In this document: positions 54,614 through 64,000 of the stretch, piece after piece
How the letters are laid out: every line of letters begins with the position of its first letter
How positions within the stretch are numbered: the stretch's first letter is position 1
Source: Neostapfia colusana
Lineage: Eukaryota > Streptophyta > Magnoliopsida > Poales > Poaceae
Reading direction: 5' to 3'
DNA: 64,000 bases
NCBI GenBank assembly: GCA_030760725.1
Contig: JASWHV010000012.1
Location: 33,325,652 to 33,389,651 of the forward strand
Position numbers and translations under genes: made by a program
Notes under the pieces: generated by a model
Databases searched by the model: none
Seen by the model: the letters and a program-made list of their open reading frames with translations, nothing else
Told to the model about the DNA's origin: nothing

Positions 54614-57600
54614 TGTTGGAATTTGAGCTGAGCTAGGACTAATAGAGAAATTCTGAAATAATTCCAAATAAATCTCAGAGACCCATTAGTGCAAGAGAGA
54701 GTGGTGCTAGTTGTTTAGTCCAACATGAGAGTTGGAGGGGTGAAACTCCTATATATAAGGGAGGTTGTTATTCCAATCCCTATGTGAGTGAGAAGAGGAT
54801 AGGTCCACGAGCGCTCCTCCTCCTTGCTCGCTCGCCTCGCCACACCACGCCATGTCTCGCCCCACACGCGCGCGCCTGGGTTCGTGCAAATTCGAGCCTT
54901 GAGTCAAGAATGGTTTTTATTTTTCTATAGAAAACTGAGATGGGCTTTTGGGCTTCTGAGTTTTGGGCTACCGAGTTGGGCCGAGTCCAAGATGGAGATG
55001 GGCGCGTCTACAACTACCGAGCTCATCGGAGTAGCAACTGAACCGCCTCTCAAGGACTCTATAAATAGAGGACATGCGCGACATGGGTGGATACCTCACG
55101 ATCCCACCTATTCCACATTCTTGTTCCTTGCACTGCCATCGTAGTCTACTCCATACCGAGCACTGGCATGCACCGATGGTCGGAAGAGCCGGTCTCCAGA
55201 ACCTCTCGCTCTTGCGATCCTGCACCTCTATAGGGCGAATAAAGTTTTTGGGAAGCGCTCCGCACGACTGCTCAGATTCTTCACCATGGGTCGTCTAACA
55301 CTGAGATCGGGCGCTGTTTCCCAACGTCGCCACCAACGCCTGAAGCGGTGCCAGGACCTGACAGTCTCGACAAGCCAGGATCTTCCTGAGGGGTGCTGCG
55401 TTGCACAACACCAGATAACACGCATAAAAGGCATAAAGCGGAAGCAAAAATTTTATTACATAAACTGGTTTATGAACATAATTACATCAAGATACGTTAA
55501 GTCTACACTCACGGGCGTAGACTAAGCAAAAGAGGTTCACGTTCAGCCCATGAATGTGTCCTCACTAGCACACACGCACACTAACACGGCGGCATGCACG
55601 GCTCCCACTCGATGGTGGTTCCCTCTTGGGGGTCCATCTCCTCCTCGGGAGCCTCCTCCTCATAGCAACCTGCAAGCGTTTCAAACACAAGCAGTGAGCA
55701 CAATGGCTCAGCAAGACTGACCCGTCTCACCTACACATGAAACTCTAGATGCTGGGTTTGCAGTGTATAATAGGAAAGCATGTTGCAAAAGACATGCCTA
55801 ATTAGTTGAACCTTACTTTCAAATTTTAGCCTCAAGACACTGGAAAACCTCGTGCTAAGACACATAAGAAAGTCGCAATCAAACAAAAAACACATTTCTC
55901 TTATGTGCTTTGCCTAAGGTTGAAAGGAACTTTGATTAGCTCTAAAATAAAGTATTTCATTAGCAAACAATGTAAAGCTTTCAATCAGCAATCTTTTAAC
56001 ATGACACTAGCCTGTTCTTTCTATGTCACGGTACAGTGAACAAGTGATACTCACTGACCGCAAGGGACGACGATTATAAACACTTTACAACTGCAGGGTT
56101 ACCTGAATAACCCGTCACGTACGCCCGTACTTGATGTTGCCTACAGCAACCACCACGGACGTTGTACGCAACCACCTTTCCTCCGTTAGTCGGTACCCCT
56201 TCTTCCTCCTCGCACCGAATCCTCATGTGCGCTCGGACCCTCGCTGGCCTGAAACGGTGGCTTGCCGGAGTCGAATTTCCGGCCGCCTCCTGGCTTCTCT
56301 CGCCGCCTGTGAGTTTAGGAGGTCGCTAAACCCGTTTGTTAAGTCAGGGCAATCCGCTGATGTCCGGAACTATGTCGGTGACGTGCAGCTGCCTTGGGAG
56401 AGGTTCTGCGCCGTCGGCCGGTCATCCTAGCCCGCCAAAAGCTCGGGAAAAGGGCTCTACAGCACCAGTGGACCTCGAGGAATATCGACATGGCCTCAAA
56501 CTTGCTCAAAAATAGCGCTAAGTGGGTAGTCACCGTGCGCCCGAACCATGCCACCAGTTTGCGCTCGGGAAACCCAAAAATTGTGCTGTCTATGTGTGTT
56601 TCCGAGCTAGGGTTTCGAAGAGAATACGGTCGCCAGCTAGTCTAGCTCATGTGTGCAAGATTTGGTGACCTAAGACCGGAAATTGAAGAAGAATTCAAAG
56701 GTTTCATACCGGACGTTCGGTTTGCGCACGCCAGAGTATAAATTTCAAATTGAAGCTCGGTGGTCCACGGCTTAATCAACAGTTTAGGGATGAGCAGCAC
56801 GGATCACCGGACCATCCTTGTGTGTCCTTGTTCGGGCATGAACGCCTTATGGTTGTGCTGTCCACAAGAGCACCGAACGGCGGCAGCTTTTGGGTCGCTG
56901 CAAAAACGTTCGGGGTTGCTCGAGGAAGGCCGATTTCAGCTTGTTCTCATGGGTAGGAGGTCAGAGGAGAGGCTACGGTGCCGTTTTGCAGCTCAGGGGA
57001 CTTTGTTCGCAAGTGAGGAACCGTCTCACGGTCAAAACTGAGGCAGCGGCGAAGTCTCGGCTGAGCTCGGTGCGAGGAAGGAAAGGAACTTTGGTGCTTC
57101 GGCTTGTCAGCAAACAGAACACGCCTCGGGGTGCTAAGGCTGTCGGGCAGCTGGTCTCCAGCGCAAAGGACCAAAGCAGGAGGGGGCACTGGGGTTTCGT
57201 TCGGTGATGCTCGCTGCCTCAGCCTGAGAAACAGAGCAAGACTTCATGGGCAAGTTGCATTTGTTCCACTGACATGTGGGTCCCGCCTCCAAATTTGTCC
57301 TAAAACTTAAATTGTTACTGCTCTTAATTTTAGGGACCCTAATACCCTTGGCAAGTTGATCAATTCACCAAAGCCCATTTGAAATTGGAATGATTCAAAT
57401 TGTGAATTGGTTTAGCTGCATTTTGATTCAAATGGCAAACTGAAATTTAAATTTAGTTTGAATTTTTTCTCAAAATGGCTCATGTCAAGATCAACTCCAA
57501 ATGGAGTGAAAATTGGTGTGTGAGCTCAAAAAAATGTGCTGAGCGTGAATATGAATTCCGCTTTTGAATTCATGGGATGAAAGGAGTTTGAATTTGAAAT

Positions 57601-58040
57601 TAAGTTCAAACTAGCCTTTTAATAATTGTACCCAAAAGTACCTCAAAAGGTTTTGGATTTGGGTGAAATTTGGCATACGCATTCCTAACAAACTTTAGGA
57701 GTTAATCATATGCTCAGACCCTAATTGATGCATGTTGGGAATACCACTTTTGCATTTTGTGAGTTCATCCCTAATAAATCTATTGATGGTGGTTACTTGC
57801 TCTTCAAATGTGTTCATGTGATTACCACCAATGAGGTGAGGTGTGGTGTGATGATCACTTTTTAGCAAGTGAAAAACTTGGGCCCTTACAAGCGGCTCGT
57901 CACGCCTGCGACTAAAACTTCAGCGGTTCCTCCGGCTACTAATCGGTACGTATGGTTTGCTCGTTCAAGTCGGTGTTTGTCGTTGTTGTTTTTCGCGAGA
58001 CTTTTATGAAGTTATTCAGTAAATTGTCGTTATCATGTAA
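54614..58040 (+). repeat. Element E 3' LTR, split by solo LTR D
   Basis: Starts TGTTGGAATTTGAGC at 54614, with a TATA-like CCTATATATAAGG at about 54750. It is interrupted at 55348 by LTR D and resumes at 57891 with AGCGGCTCGTCACG. The right end is not defined; 58040 is a minimum. A CT-rich tract (58044-58110) follows. Confidence 0.7.
55349..57890 (-). repeat. Solo LTR D (element C family)
   Basis: TGCCAGGACC to GGGCCCTTACA, 2542 bp, flanked by the 5-bp duplication AGCGG (55344-55348 and 57891-57895). Both ends align with the element C LTR (33445-37498). The middle lacks about 1.5 kb, with the breakpoint near 56193 against about 34282. No internal domain is attached, so this is a solo LTR. 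Open frames inside are not genes. Confidence 0.9.
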
Positions 58041-58164
58041 CATTTTTCCTTCTATTTTCTTCCCTTTTCCTCTCTTCTTTCCTTTTCTTTTCTCTCTTTT
58101 CCCTTTCCTTTGAAAGACTAAACCATGCATCATTTGAAAATAATAAACAATCTGAAATAAGATT

Positions 58165-58394
58165 ATAACACTTGCTCCCGGTTCTTAAAAGAAGTCAAAA
58201 TTGACACCTTGATTTGGAGACCATGTAACTGTCTCATTCAGCTTTATAGCTTTATGAACTGCTTCAACTTCAACAAATTCCACATAAAGCTTAGCCTTTT
58301 GGCTGATCAAACTTGTCAGTCATGATAGTTACTCAGTTGACAGTTCCACAAGAATGAAAGCGCTACTGCACTTCTAGATTACATGCATAAACAA
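58165..58394 (-). pseudogene. Fragment of a nuclear poly(A)-binding protein (PABPN1/PABN-like) RRM
   Basis: Minus-strand translation across small frameshifts gives VYACNLEVQ, RFHSCGTVN, VTIMTDKFDQPKG, YVEFVEVEAVHKAIKLNET and LHGLQIKV. These follow the RRM of plant PABN in order (as recalled: DYACTPEEVQ, SCGTVNRVTI, TDKFGQPKGFAYVEF, EAV...LNE, LHGRQLKV). There are two stops (TAG, TGA) and a frameshift at the RNP1 motif. The upstream edge reads TGCAG/GTTG on the minus strand, like an intron-exon border, so this looks like genomic capture rather than a processed copy. 58395-58635 upstream holds no recognisable gene and may be old intron. Confidence 0.75.
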
Positions 58395-58635
58395 CCTGCA
58401 CTGGTGATCACACAAAATTTGACCAGGTTTATAAAAATTTCAGTGGTTATATGGCAATCACAACAAAGTGAGACATGTCTTAAATAGCATCATATGTTGA
58501 AACCTACAACAGTCAATGCATAAGTTTCATACGTCTGTTGCAAGCATGATAGACTAGGCATTTCTAATGAAACTTTGAGGCAAATAACATCACATGACAT
58601 ATCAGATCTGTCATCAGTGACATGGTTAAGCACAA

Positions 58636-59770
58636 TGTGAGAGCTATATGTGCTGAATACATTGGCAATTAGAATAAAAGTGAGGATTTACATTCAAAGT
58701 TTTGAATATTGCCAAAATACCCACTTCGGATTGTCCGAACTTTCTCATTGCATTTCAGGAGTAAATGTCACTGCAGAACAGCTGTTTCCATAGTGTTTAA
58801 TTTTCAACCACTCTGTTTTTAACTTGCAATGTTTCAAACTTGCTTATTGTCTTATGGAATGTTTGCTTAGTATTCTCTTACTATGTTTTTGATGTGTTAT
58901 GGCTGATTATGGTGGTTAATACATTGCTATGGTTTGCGACATGCTTATGTGAGGTGCTCATGTAAGGTGTTGTGGTTTTCGAACTAACGTGAGTCAAGTC
59001 ACGGACTTTTGCTCGAAAAAAAGTGGATGTTTGTTCATGTGCAGGTGTTGCTTGAGGTCAAGACATGGCTGGTGATGGAGATCCTTGAACTAGTTATAGG
59101 GAGAAGATGCGATTCAACAACCAAGTTCGAGAGGAATTGTGGTTGAGCTGATCGGGAGGTCAAGCAGCATGTTTGGGTCAATAACAATGCATATGAAGGT
59201 GTTGTGAACATTTTGGAAAGTGTTTGCACGTATGCAAGGGTTGCATGGAAATGGCTACATTGTTCCAAGGTGTGGTGAAGAAATATGGAAGTGAATATAT
59301 GGTTGAAAAGGATCAACCGGCTGGATTTTGCGCTCAGGCTGCGGCTGAGGATGTTGTGGTATGAAAAGTTTCGAGTTGGTTATAATAGGATTTCGTGTTA
59401 GGCACGAAGTAGAGTTGTTTGAGAAATGTTTGAGACGTTCCTAAGGTGTTTGGAAGTCTTAACATTGCTTCTATATGCGTATAGAAGAGTCTTGAGAAGT
59501 TTTGGAAAGTTAGAGTTTGAATCCAAGTAGGAGTACGAGTCCTAGTTTGAATTGGGTTGGCCTTAGGGTTGGTTATATAAGCAAGGAAGGCCAAGGCTCG
59601 TGGAGAGCATGACTTGTGGCTGCTTCTCTTAAGTTTTGATCAATAAAATTCATGTTTTAGAGGAGCTTTGGTGCCTTGTTCGTCCGACTTGTTTCAGACA
59701 AGTTTTTCCTCAGCGACTTTCTAGACAGACCGACGTTGCTTCGGTATTTTGACCATAACTCGTGTTTTAC
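58636..59770 (+). repeat. Direct repeat K, left copy (LTR-like)
   Basis: From TGTGAGAGCTATATGTG at 58636 it matches 62942-64000, with small insertions and deletions. It has a TATA-like GGTTATATAAGCAAGG at about 59570 and TCAATAAAATTC at about 59639, as in an LTR. I find no primer site after it. It stops where the transposase coding sequence begins. No gene. Confidence 0.65.
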
Positions 59771-60180
59771 TGATCCAATTGACGTGAAACCGTTTTAGCC
59801 TAGGTGCAAGAGGCATGTAACGAAGTTGTTTCGCTGCCACTTTTATCTTTACTAATTCACCATCCTCATTTGTGACCTCAATGTATCGTGATTGTTTACA
59901 AACAGAGCAATGTGTCGCATTTGTATTCTCCTTCAGAAAAGTATACAATTGTTAGGACAACAATCAATCTTCTCATATTTCATACCAAGCCCTGCCAAAA
60001 ACTTCTTGGACTGGTACATGCCTCTCAGAAACTTATGATTTGTCGGAAGAATGTCCGATATCAAGCCGCTGAGATCATCATAGCACTTGTTCGAGCCGAG
60101 TCACGGTCGCAAGTACAGACACTTTAGTGTGCTCATGCAACTCTTCATGCGATGCTGAGAGAATTCTATAAAACTCTTCA
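59721..60180 (-). pseudogene. CACTA (En/Spm) TNP2-like transposase fragment
   Basis: Minus-strand translation gives CYDDLSGLISDILPTNHKF, GLGMKYEKIDCCPNNCILF, then KENTNATHCSVCKQSRYIEV ... VAAKQLRYMPLAPRLKRF. The CxxC-SRY and KQLRYMPLAPRLKRL blocks are characteristic of the TNP2 transposase. A stop splits it near 59949, and the match ends at about 59775 against repeat K. Non-functional remnant. Confidence 0.85.
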
Positions 60181-60182
60181 AC

Positions 60183-60614
60183 TTAGGGTCCAGGAACTTC
60201 CACAGCTTCATCACCACCACATTCACGATCTAGTGCTTCGACCATGTCACCCATTCTGTCCTCGTTTTCATTTTCTCTCACATCAACAGCAGCATTGCTA
60301 TGGTACAACTTACCATACTCATACCATGTTTTATAACCCGGCATAAAACCAAATCCACAAAGGTCTCGTTCCATCTCCATATTTTCCTTGCATAAAAAGT
60401 TGCGGCACTTGTTGCACGGACATTTCACAAAACAGTTGATCGATAAAGAGAAAGCACGACTTATAAAAGCCTTAGTAATGATGGCCCATTCATTACAAGG
60501 TGCAACATTCTCCCGCCAACCATCATACATCCATCGTCGATCATCACCCATGTCCGTTAATGATGCAGGGGTTTGGTGAGAATCAAACTGCGCAGTGAGG
60601 CTAGAGAAGCGCAA
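60183..60614 (-). pseudogene. CACTA transposase-associated domain
   Basis: Minus strand: DRRWMYDGWRE ... EWAIITKAFISRAFSLSINCFVKCPCNKCRNF ... ERDLCGFGFMPGYKTWYEYGK, the N-terminal transposase-associated domain of plant CACTA elements (WMY, CPCxKCxN, GF...Y..W). The frame is open for 143 codons, but the catalytic part that should follow is degenerate. Confidence 0.85.
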
Positions 60615-60626
60615 TAATTATTTGAG

Positions 60627-60770
60627 GAGGCTGAAAATGCTATTCAAGAAGATGACTCTAGTGGTAAAGATGAAATAGGAGATGAACAACTATGTGTTGT
60701 ATGCTTAAGAAAGAGAAGGAAAGCAGCTTTTATTCATTATTCCATGGTAGGACATCAAATATATGATTAG
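60627..60770 (+). pseudogene. RING-finger E3 ligase gene fragment
   Basis: Plus-strand translation reads EAENAIQEDDSSGKDEIGDE, then QLCVVCLRKRRKAAFI and GHQIYD. CVVCxxxxRKAAFIxCGHxxCC is the first half of a C3HC4 RING finger of plant E3 ligases. Here the middle Cys is lost, a short insertion is present and the last Cys pair is YD, followed by TAG. It lies only about 12 bases from the CACTA transposase start, on the opposite strand, which suggests capture by that element. The parent gene cannot be named. Confidence 0.6.
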
Positions 60771-62045
60771 GATTTATAAACCCTGAGGTACTTTATAATC
60801 TTTAGTATTTTTGAGGCGATGACTAATTATGTTTATATGACATATTTTTCCTCTGTATGAATTACAAAGCACTGAAGCTAAATTATTAACTGTCATTTTG
60901 TAGTTGCTCAACTAGTGGTTGAATTTCTTAGGGAAATTAAAAGTGAATTGTTGACACAACTCCACATTTGACTTTACCTAGATGGTTTTTTCCTTGGTTA
61001 GCATCACCTTTATCCAGGAACAAACTATATTAAACTGCATGTTGGACAAAATTTATCCATCTAGGAGAGTGTGATCTTGCTTAAAAGCTTATGAACATTG
61101 GCAATGGTTGTTCGAATGATGTTTCTAGTATGAGAATTTCTTCACTGGTCTGCCATCTATTTAAAGGGCAATTTCTAGTTACTTGCACAGTGCGGAGGCG
61201 GCAAGACAACGGTCCGGGCGTCTGAAGTGGTTGAGCGGTCGGGGAGGAAACTCAGAACATGTAGTGATGTGCCAACCTCTCAACCTCATAGCGCATACGA
61301 GTGCAGTATTGAAAGTAAACGAAAGCAACAATTTTGTTAACCATGTGTGGTTTTCTAGTGCAACGTTATCAAGGTCCAAGAAAACTATATACAGATAGAA
61401 TCATTGTCGTTTAGTAATCTTTGAACAGTTACAACGAACATCAACAACATATAAGTTGCAGTTACAAGGATCACCTATGAGAAGTATGTTGTACACATGT
61501 AAACAAGAATAATATTAATGATCAGGTACATAGAAACATGCAGAGTTATATTCATGTTATCCTAAAACTAAACGAGCCAACAGTAGTTTAATAAAAAGCA
61601 ACATCCACAAGGAAAAAGTTCTTATATTCTTCTCAGATCCAAAAGATTTGTTATTGCTGTAGGGAATGGACCAACTATTGACACTGCATAAACTTCCCTG
61701 GAAAAAACATACATAACATGTTTACTTGGGAAGGTACAGGTAAGAAAACAATGCATAAAGCTCACGTAAAGCAAGAATCAAAATTTTGCAGATGATATAT
61801 ATAAGCAACAGCCATATAATATCACAGATGTGCAAATGTGTATTTATCTACAAGCATGAAACTAAAAAAACAATGTTGTAAAGAAGAAGATAATGTTGTT
61901 TCTAAAACATGTACTTGAGTTGTTAACATTGGTACTCATATTTTTGTCTCCTACATGTGTTATAGGTATGGTAGCTCATCGGTCACAACTAAACATTGTA
62001 TCGTTGATTTCGACAAACTATAATCTTGCTTCATAAAACACAGTA
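60771..62045. other. CACTA interior without recognised genes
   Basis: About 1.3 kb of AT-rich sequence. The open frames near 61180-61400 do not resemble any family I know. It may contain captured intron sequence. Confidence 0.4.
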
Positions 62046-62620
62046 CCTACACTCAGATGAAACGGTTGCCGGGCAGAGGTGGACCCACAGCGGTCGGGGC
62101 GACGGCGAAGACGGTATGCCGCAATGTGGCCGGTGCGGTGGCTCGCGGGCTAAGGCCAAGGCGGCACCGAGCTTACGAGCGTTGGCCGGGGTGAGCGCAG
62201 CCCCGAGGACCGGTGGCCGGGGCGAGCGTGACCCCGAGGACCGGCGGCCAGGGCAAGCGCGACTGAGGACCGGTGGCCGGGCTTAAAAGGCGGCCAGGAC
62301 GAGTAGGAATTGACTGGGGCGCCGAGGACCGGGCTGAGCAAGCGGTCGGGGCGAGGACTGGCGACCCAAGGGGCGACCCAAGGCGAGCAGGCGCGCGACC
62401 GGGCCGGGGCGAGCTGGAATTGACTGGGGTGCTGGATGCGGTGATAGAGAGGCCCGAGGAGTGTCGGGGGCGGTGATGGTGGCCCCAAGGACCGGCGGCC
62501 GGGGCGAGCAGGGCTGCGGCGCAGTCCCTGCTGCCGGCGACGCGGCGTGGTCGGCGAGGTGCAGCGCGCGTGTTCTCTGTCGGCGGCCGGGAGCGAGAAG
62601 CAACTGGGATCAAGCGGTTG
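62046..62620. repeat. GC-rich degenerate tandem repeats in the CACTA remnant
   Basis: Repeats of GGCCGGGGCGAGC and CCCCGAGGACCGG about 30-60 bp apart, for example at about 62214, 62276 and 62499. The strong GC content against AT-rich neighbours marks a separate block. Open frames on both strands follow from the GC bias. Confidence 0.6.
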
Positions 62621-62639
62621 TTGGGGTCAAAGATATCGG

Positions 62640-62935
62640 GAATATTGTCGTGAACCAGAAGACATACCCACGACAATAGATTAATTTCATGAGCTTGGAG
62701 GAAGACCCACGACAATAAACATAATTTCGTGCGCTAACCGTGTGGCCGACGACAATAAATAACATAATTCCGTGAGCTACAGATCGTCCGACAAAAACAA
62801 GTAACATAATTTCGTGGGCCTAGCGCCAGGCACACGAAATTATCTCCTTGATTTCAAGCCACATGAAACCCTACTGTAATTTCATGGGCCGGGCTAGAAA
62901 CCCACGAAGATACTGCTTATTTTCGTGAGCCACAC
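62640..62935. repeat. CACTA subterminal repeats
   Basis: Repeated CCCACGACAATAAA and ATAATTTCGTGGGC motifs in both orientations (for example 62668, 62710, 62810, 62912). Such short mixed-orientation repeats near the ends are the binding sites of CACTA transposase accessory proteins. Confidence 0.65.
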
Positions 62936-62941
62936 TGAAAC

Positions 62942-64000
62942 TGTGAGACCTATGTGTGTTGAATACATTGGCTATGACGATAAAAAATTTGAATTCTGCC
63001 AAAACACTCTTTCTGTCATGGTCCGACTCTAGGTCCGAGCTCCGACAAGATCTGACGTAAGGTCCGACTTGCTATGGCTAGGTCCGACATGTGTTTGGTT
63101 AGCTCCGGTGGTAGGTCCGACTAGTTTAGGTAAGTTCCAGTGCTAGGTTCTGCTAGCTTTGGTAAGCTCCGGCTCAAGGTCCGGAGCTAAATCGCAATGG
63201 TTCTGTTTTTACCATGCAAATGTTTTGAACTTGCTTTACATCTATGGAAAGTTTGATTAGTATTCTTTTACTAAGTTTTTGAAGTGTTATGGCTGTTTAT
63301 GGTGGTTAACATTTTGTTTTGGTTTGCAACATGCTTATGTGAGGTGTTCATGTAAGGTCTTGTGGTTTTCGAAACTAACGTGAGTCAAGTCGCGGACTTG
63401 TGCTTGAAAGTATTGGTTGTTTATTCATGTGCACTTGTTGCTTGAGTTCAAGATATGGCTGGTGAGGGATCCATTGAACTAGTGTTCGGGAGAAGATGAG
63501 GTTCAACAACCAAGTTCGGGAGGAATTATGGTTGAGTTGATCGGGAAGTCGCGCATCATGTTTGGATCAAGAACAATGCATATGAAGGTATCGTGGACAT
63601 CGTTGGAAGGTGTTTGCACATGTGCAAGGAGTGCATGGACGTGGAAACAAGGATCCAAGGCGTGATGAAGAGATGTGGACGCAAAGAATTGGTAGGAAAG
63701 GTCCAACCGGCTGGATTATGGACTCAGGCTGCGGCTGAGTCGGTTATGGCTCAAATATGGAAAGATTTGAGTTGGTTATGATAGGATTTCGTGTGGGACA
63801 CGAAGTTGAGTTGTTTTAGGAATGTGGGATACGTTCCTAAGGTGTTTGAAAGTCTTAAGATTGCTTCTATCTGCGTATAGAAGAGTCTTGAGAAATTATG
63901 GAAAGTTTTGATTCATAAACTGAGTAGGATTGGAGTCCTAGTTTGAATTGGGTTGGCCTCCGGGCTGGTTATATAAGCAAGGAAGTCCAGAGCTCATGGT
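62942..64000 (+). repeat. Direct repeat K, right copy (LTR-like), cut by the window
   Basis: Starts TGTGAGACCTATGTG and follows the left copy to a TATA-like GGTTATATAAGCAAGG at about 63967. It contains an extra stretch of about 170 bp (63025-63195) of AGGTCCGA-type tandem motifs absent from the left copy. No gene. Confidence 0.65.

Larger units (their letters stand above)
59771..62940 (-). mobile_element. CACTA (En/Spm) transposon remnant
   Basis: Transposase pieces (59721-60614) and a subterminal repeat region (62640-62935) indicate one CACTA element in minus orientation. A clear CACTA terminal inverted repeat and 3-bp duplication were not found at either edge. It lies between two copies of repeat K and carries a RING-finger gene fragment, as gene-capturing CACTA elements often do. 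Confidence 0.6.

Noticed and set aside
62150..62715. 180-codon Pro/Arg/Ser-rich ORF as a possible CACTA protein
   Set aside because: It follows the GC-rich tandem repeat, with open frames on both strands, so coding is not supported.

Overview
The window is repeat-dense intergenic DNA from a plant nuclear genome, almost certainly a grass. I find no intact single-copy host gene. Nearly all recognisable coding sequence belongs to LTR retrotransposons of grass-type lineages (Tekay/Del and CRM chromoviruses, Tat-like Ty3/gypsy, Sirevirus and other Ty1/copia). At the right end are a CACTA (En/Spm) DNA transposon remnant and fragments of two host genes. No species can be named from the sequence alone.

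Layout, left to right. 1-16733 is a decayed minus-strand Tekay-like chromovirus (element A). A complete Sirevirus-type copia element (2811-13888; LTRs 1375 and 1354 bp; target duplication GTTGC) splits it between RNase H and integrase. 16734-37498 is another minus-strand gypsy (element C): protease piece, gag, an upstream ORF, leader, primer site and a 4.05 kb 5' LTR. C is interrupted by a complete minus-strand Tekay chromovirus (element B, 17113-29657; 3.4 kb LTRs; duplication GGTTC). C itself sits in a transposon ORF (element G, 37499-39891) that also carries a 490-bp hAT-type MITE (39033-39522) with a perfect 8-bp duplication. 40807-50080 is a probable TGTAAC-type LTR (H) split by a CRM-clade chromovirus (F, about 42578-49488). 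Then come an LTR with a clear TATA box (J), a Tat-type gag with its LTR (I, 50945-53854), the 3' end of a copia element (E), a solo LTR of the C family (D, 55349-57890; duplication AGCGG), a pseudogene fragment of nuclear poly(A)-binding protein, a 1-kb direct repeat (K) on both sides of a CACTA remnant, and a RING-finger gene fragment.

Elements B and C share an unusual plan: 5' LTR, tRNA-iMet primer site, an accessory ORF (called ORF0 here), gag, pol, 3' LTR. The ORF0 of B begins with a stretch matching the histone H3 N-terminal tail in the correct register, including the ARKS motif around lysine 9. Its pol ends in a chromodomain, a fold known to read that tail. I consider this the most interesting signal in the window.

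Most gag-pol frames carry stops or frameshifts, so the copies are probably non-autonomous. The 506-codon env-like ORF of the Sirevirus (10600-12120) is the main long frame still open. Coordinates of LTR edges marked 'about' were judged by eye.
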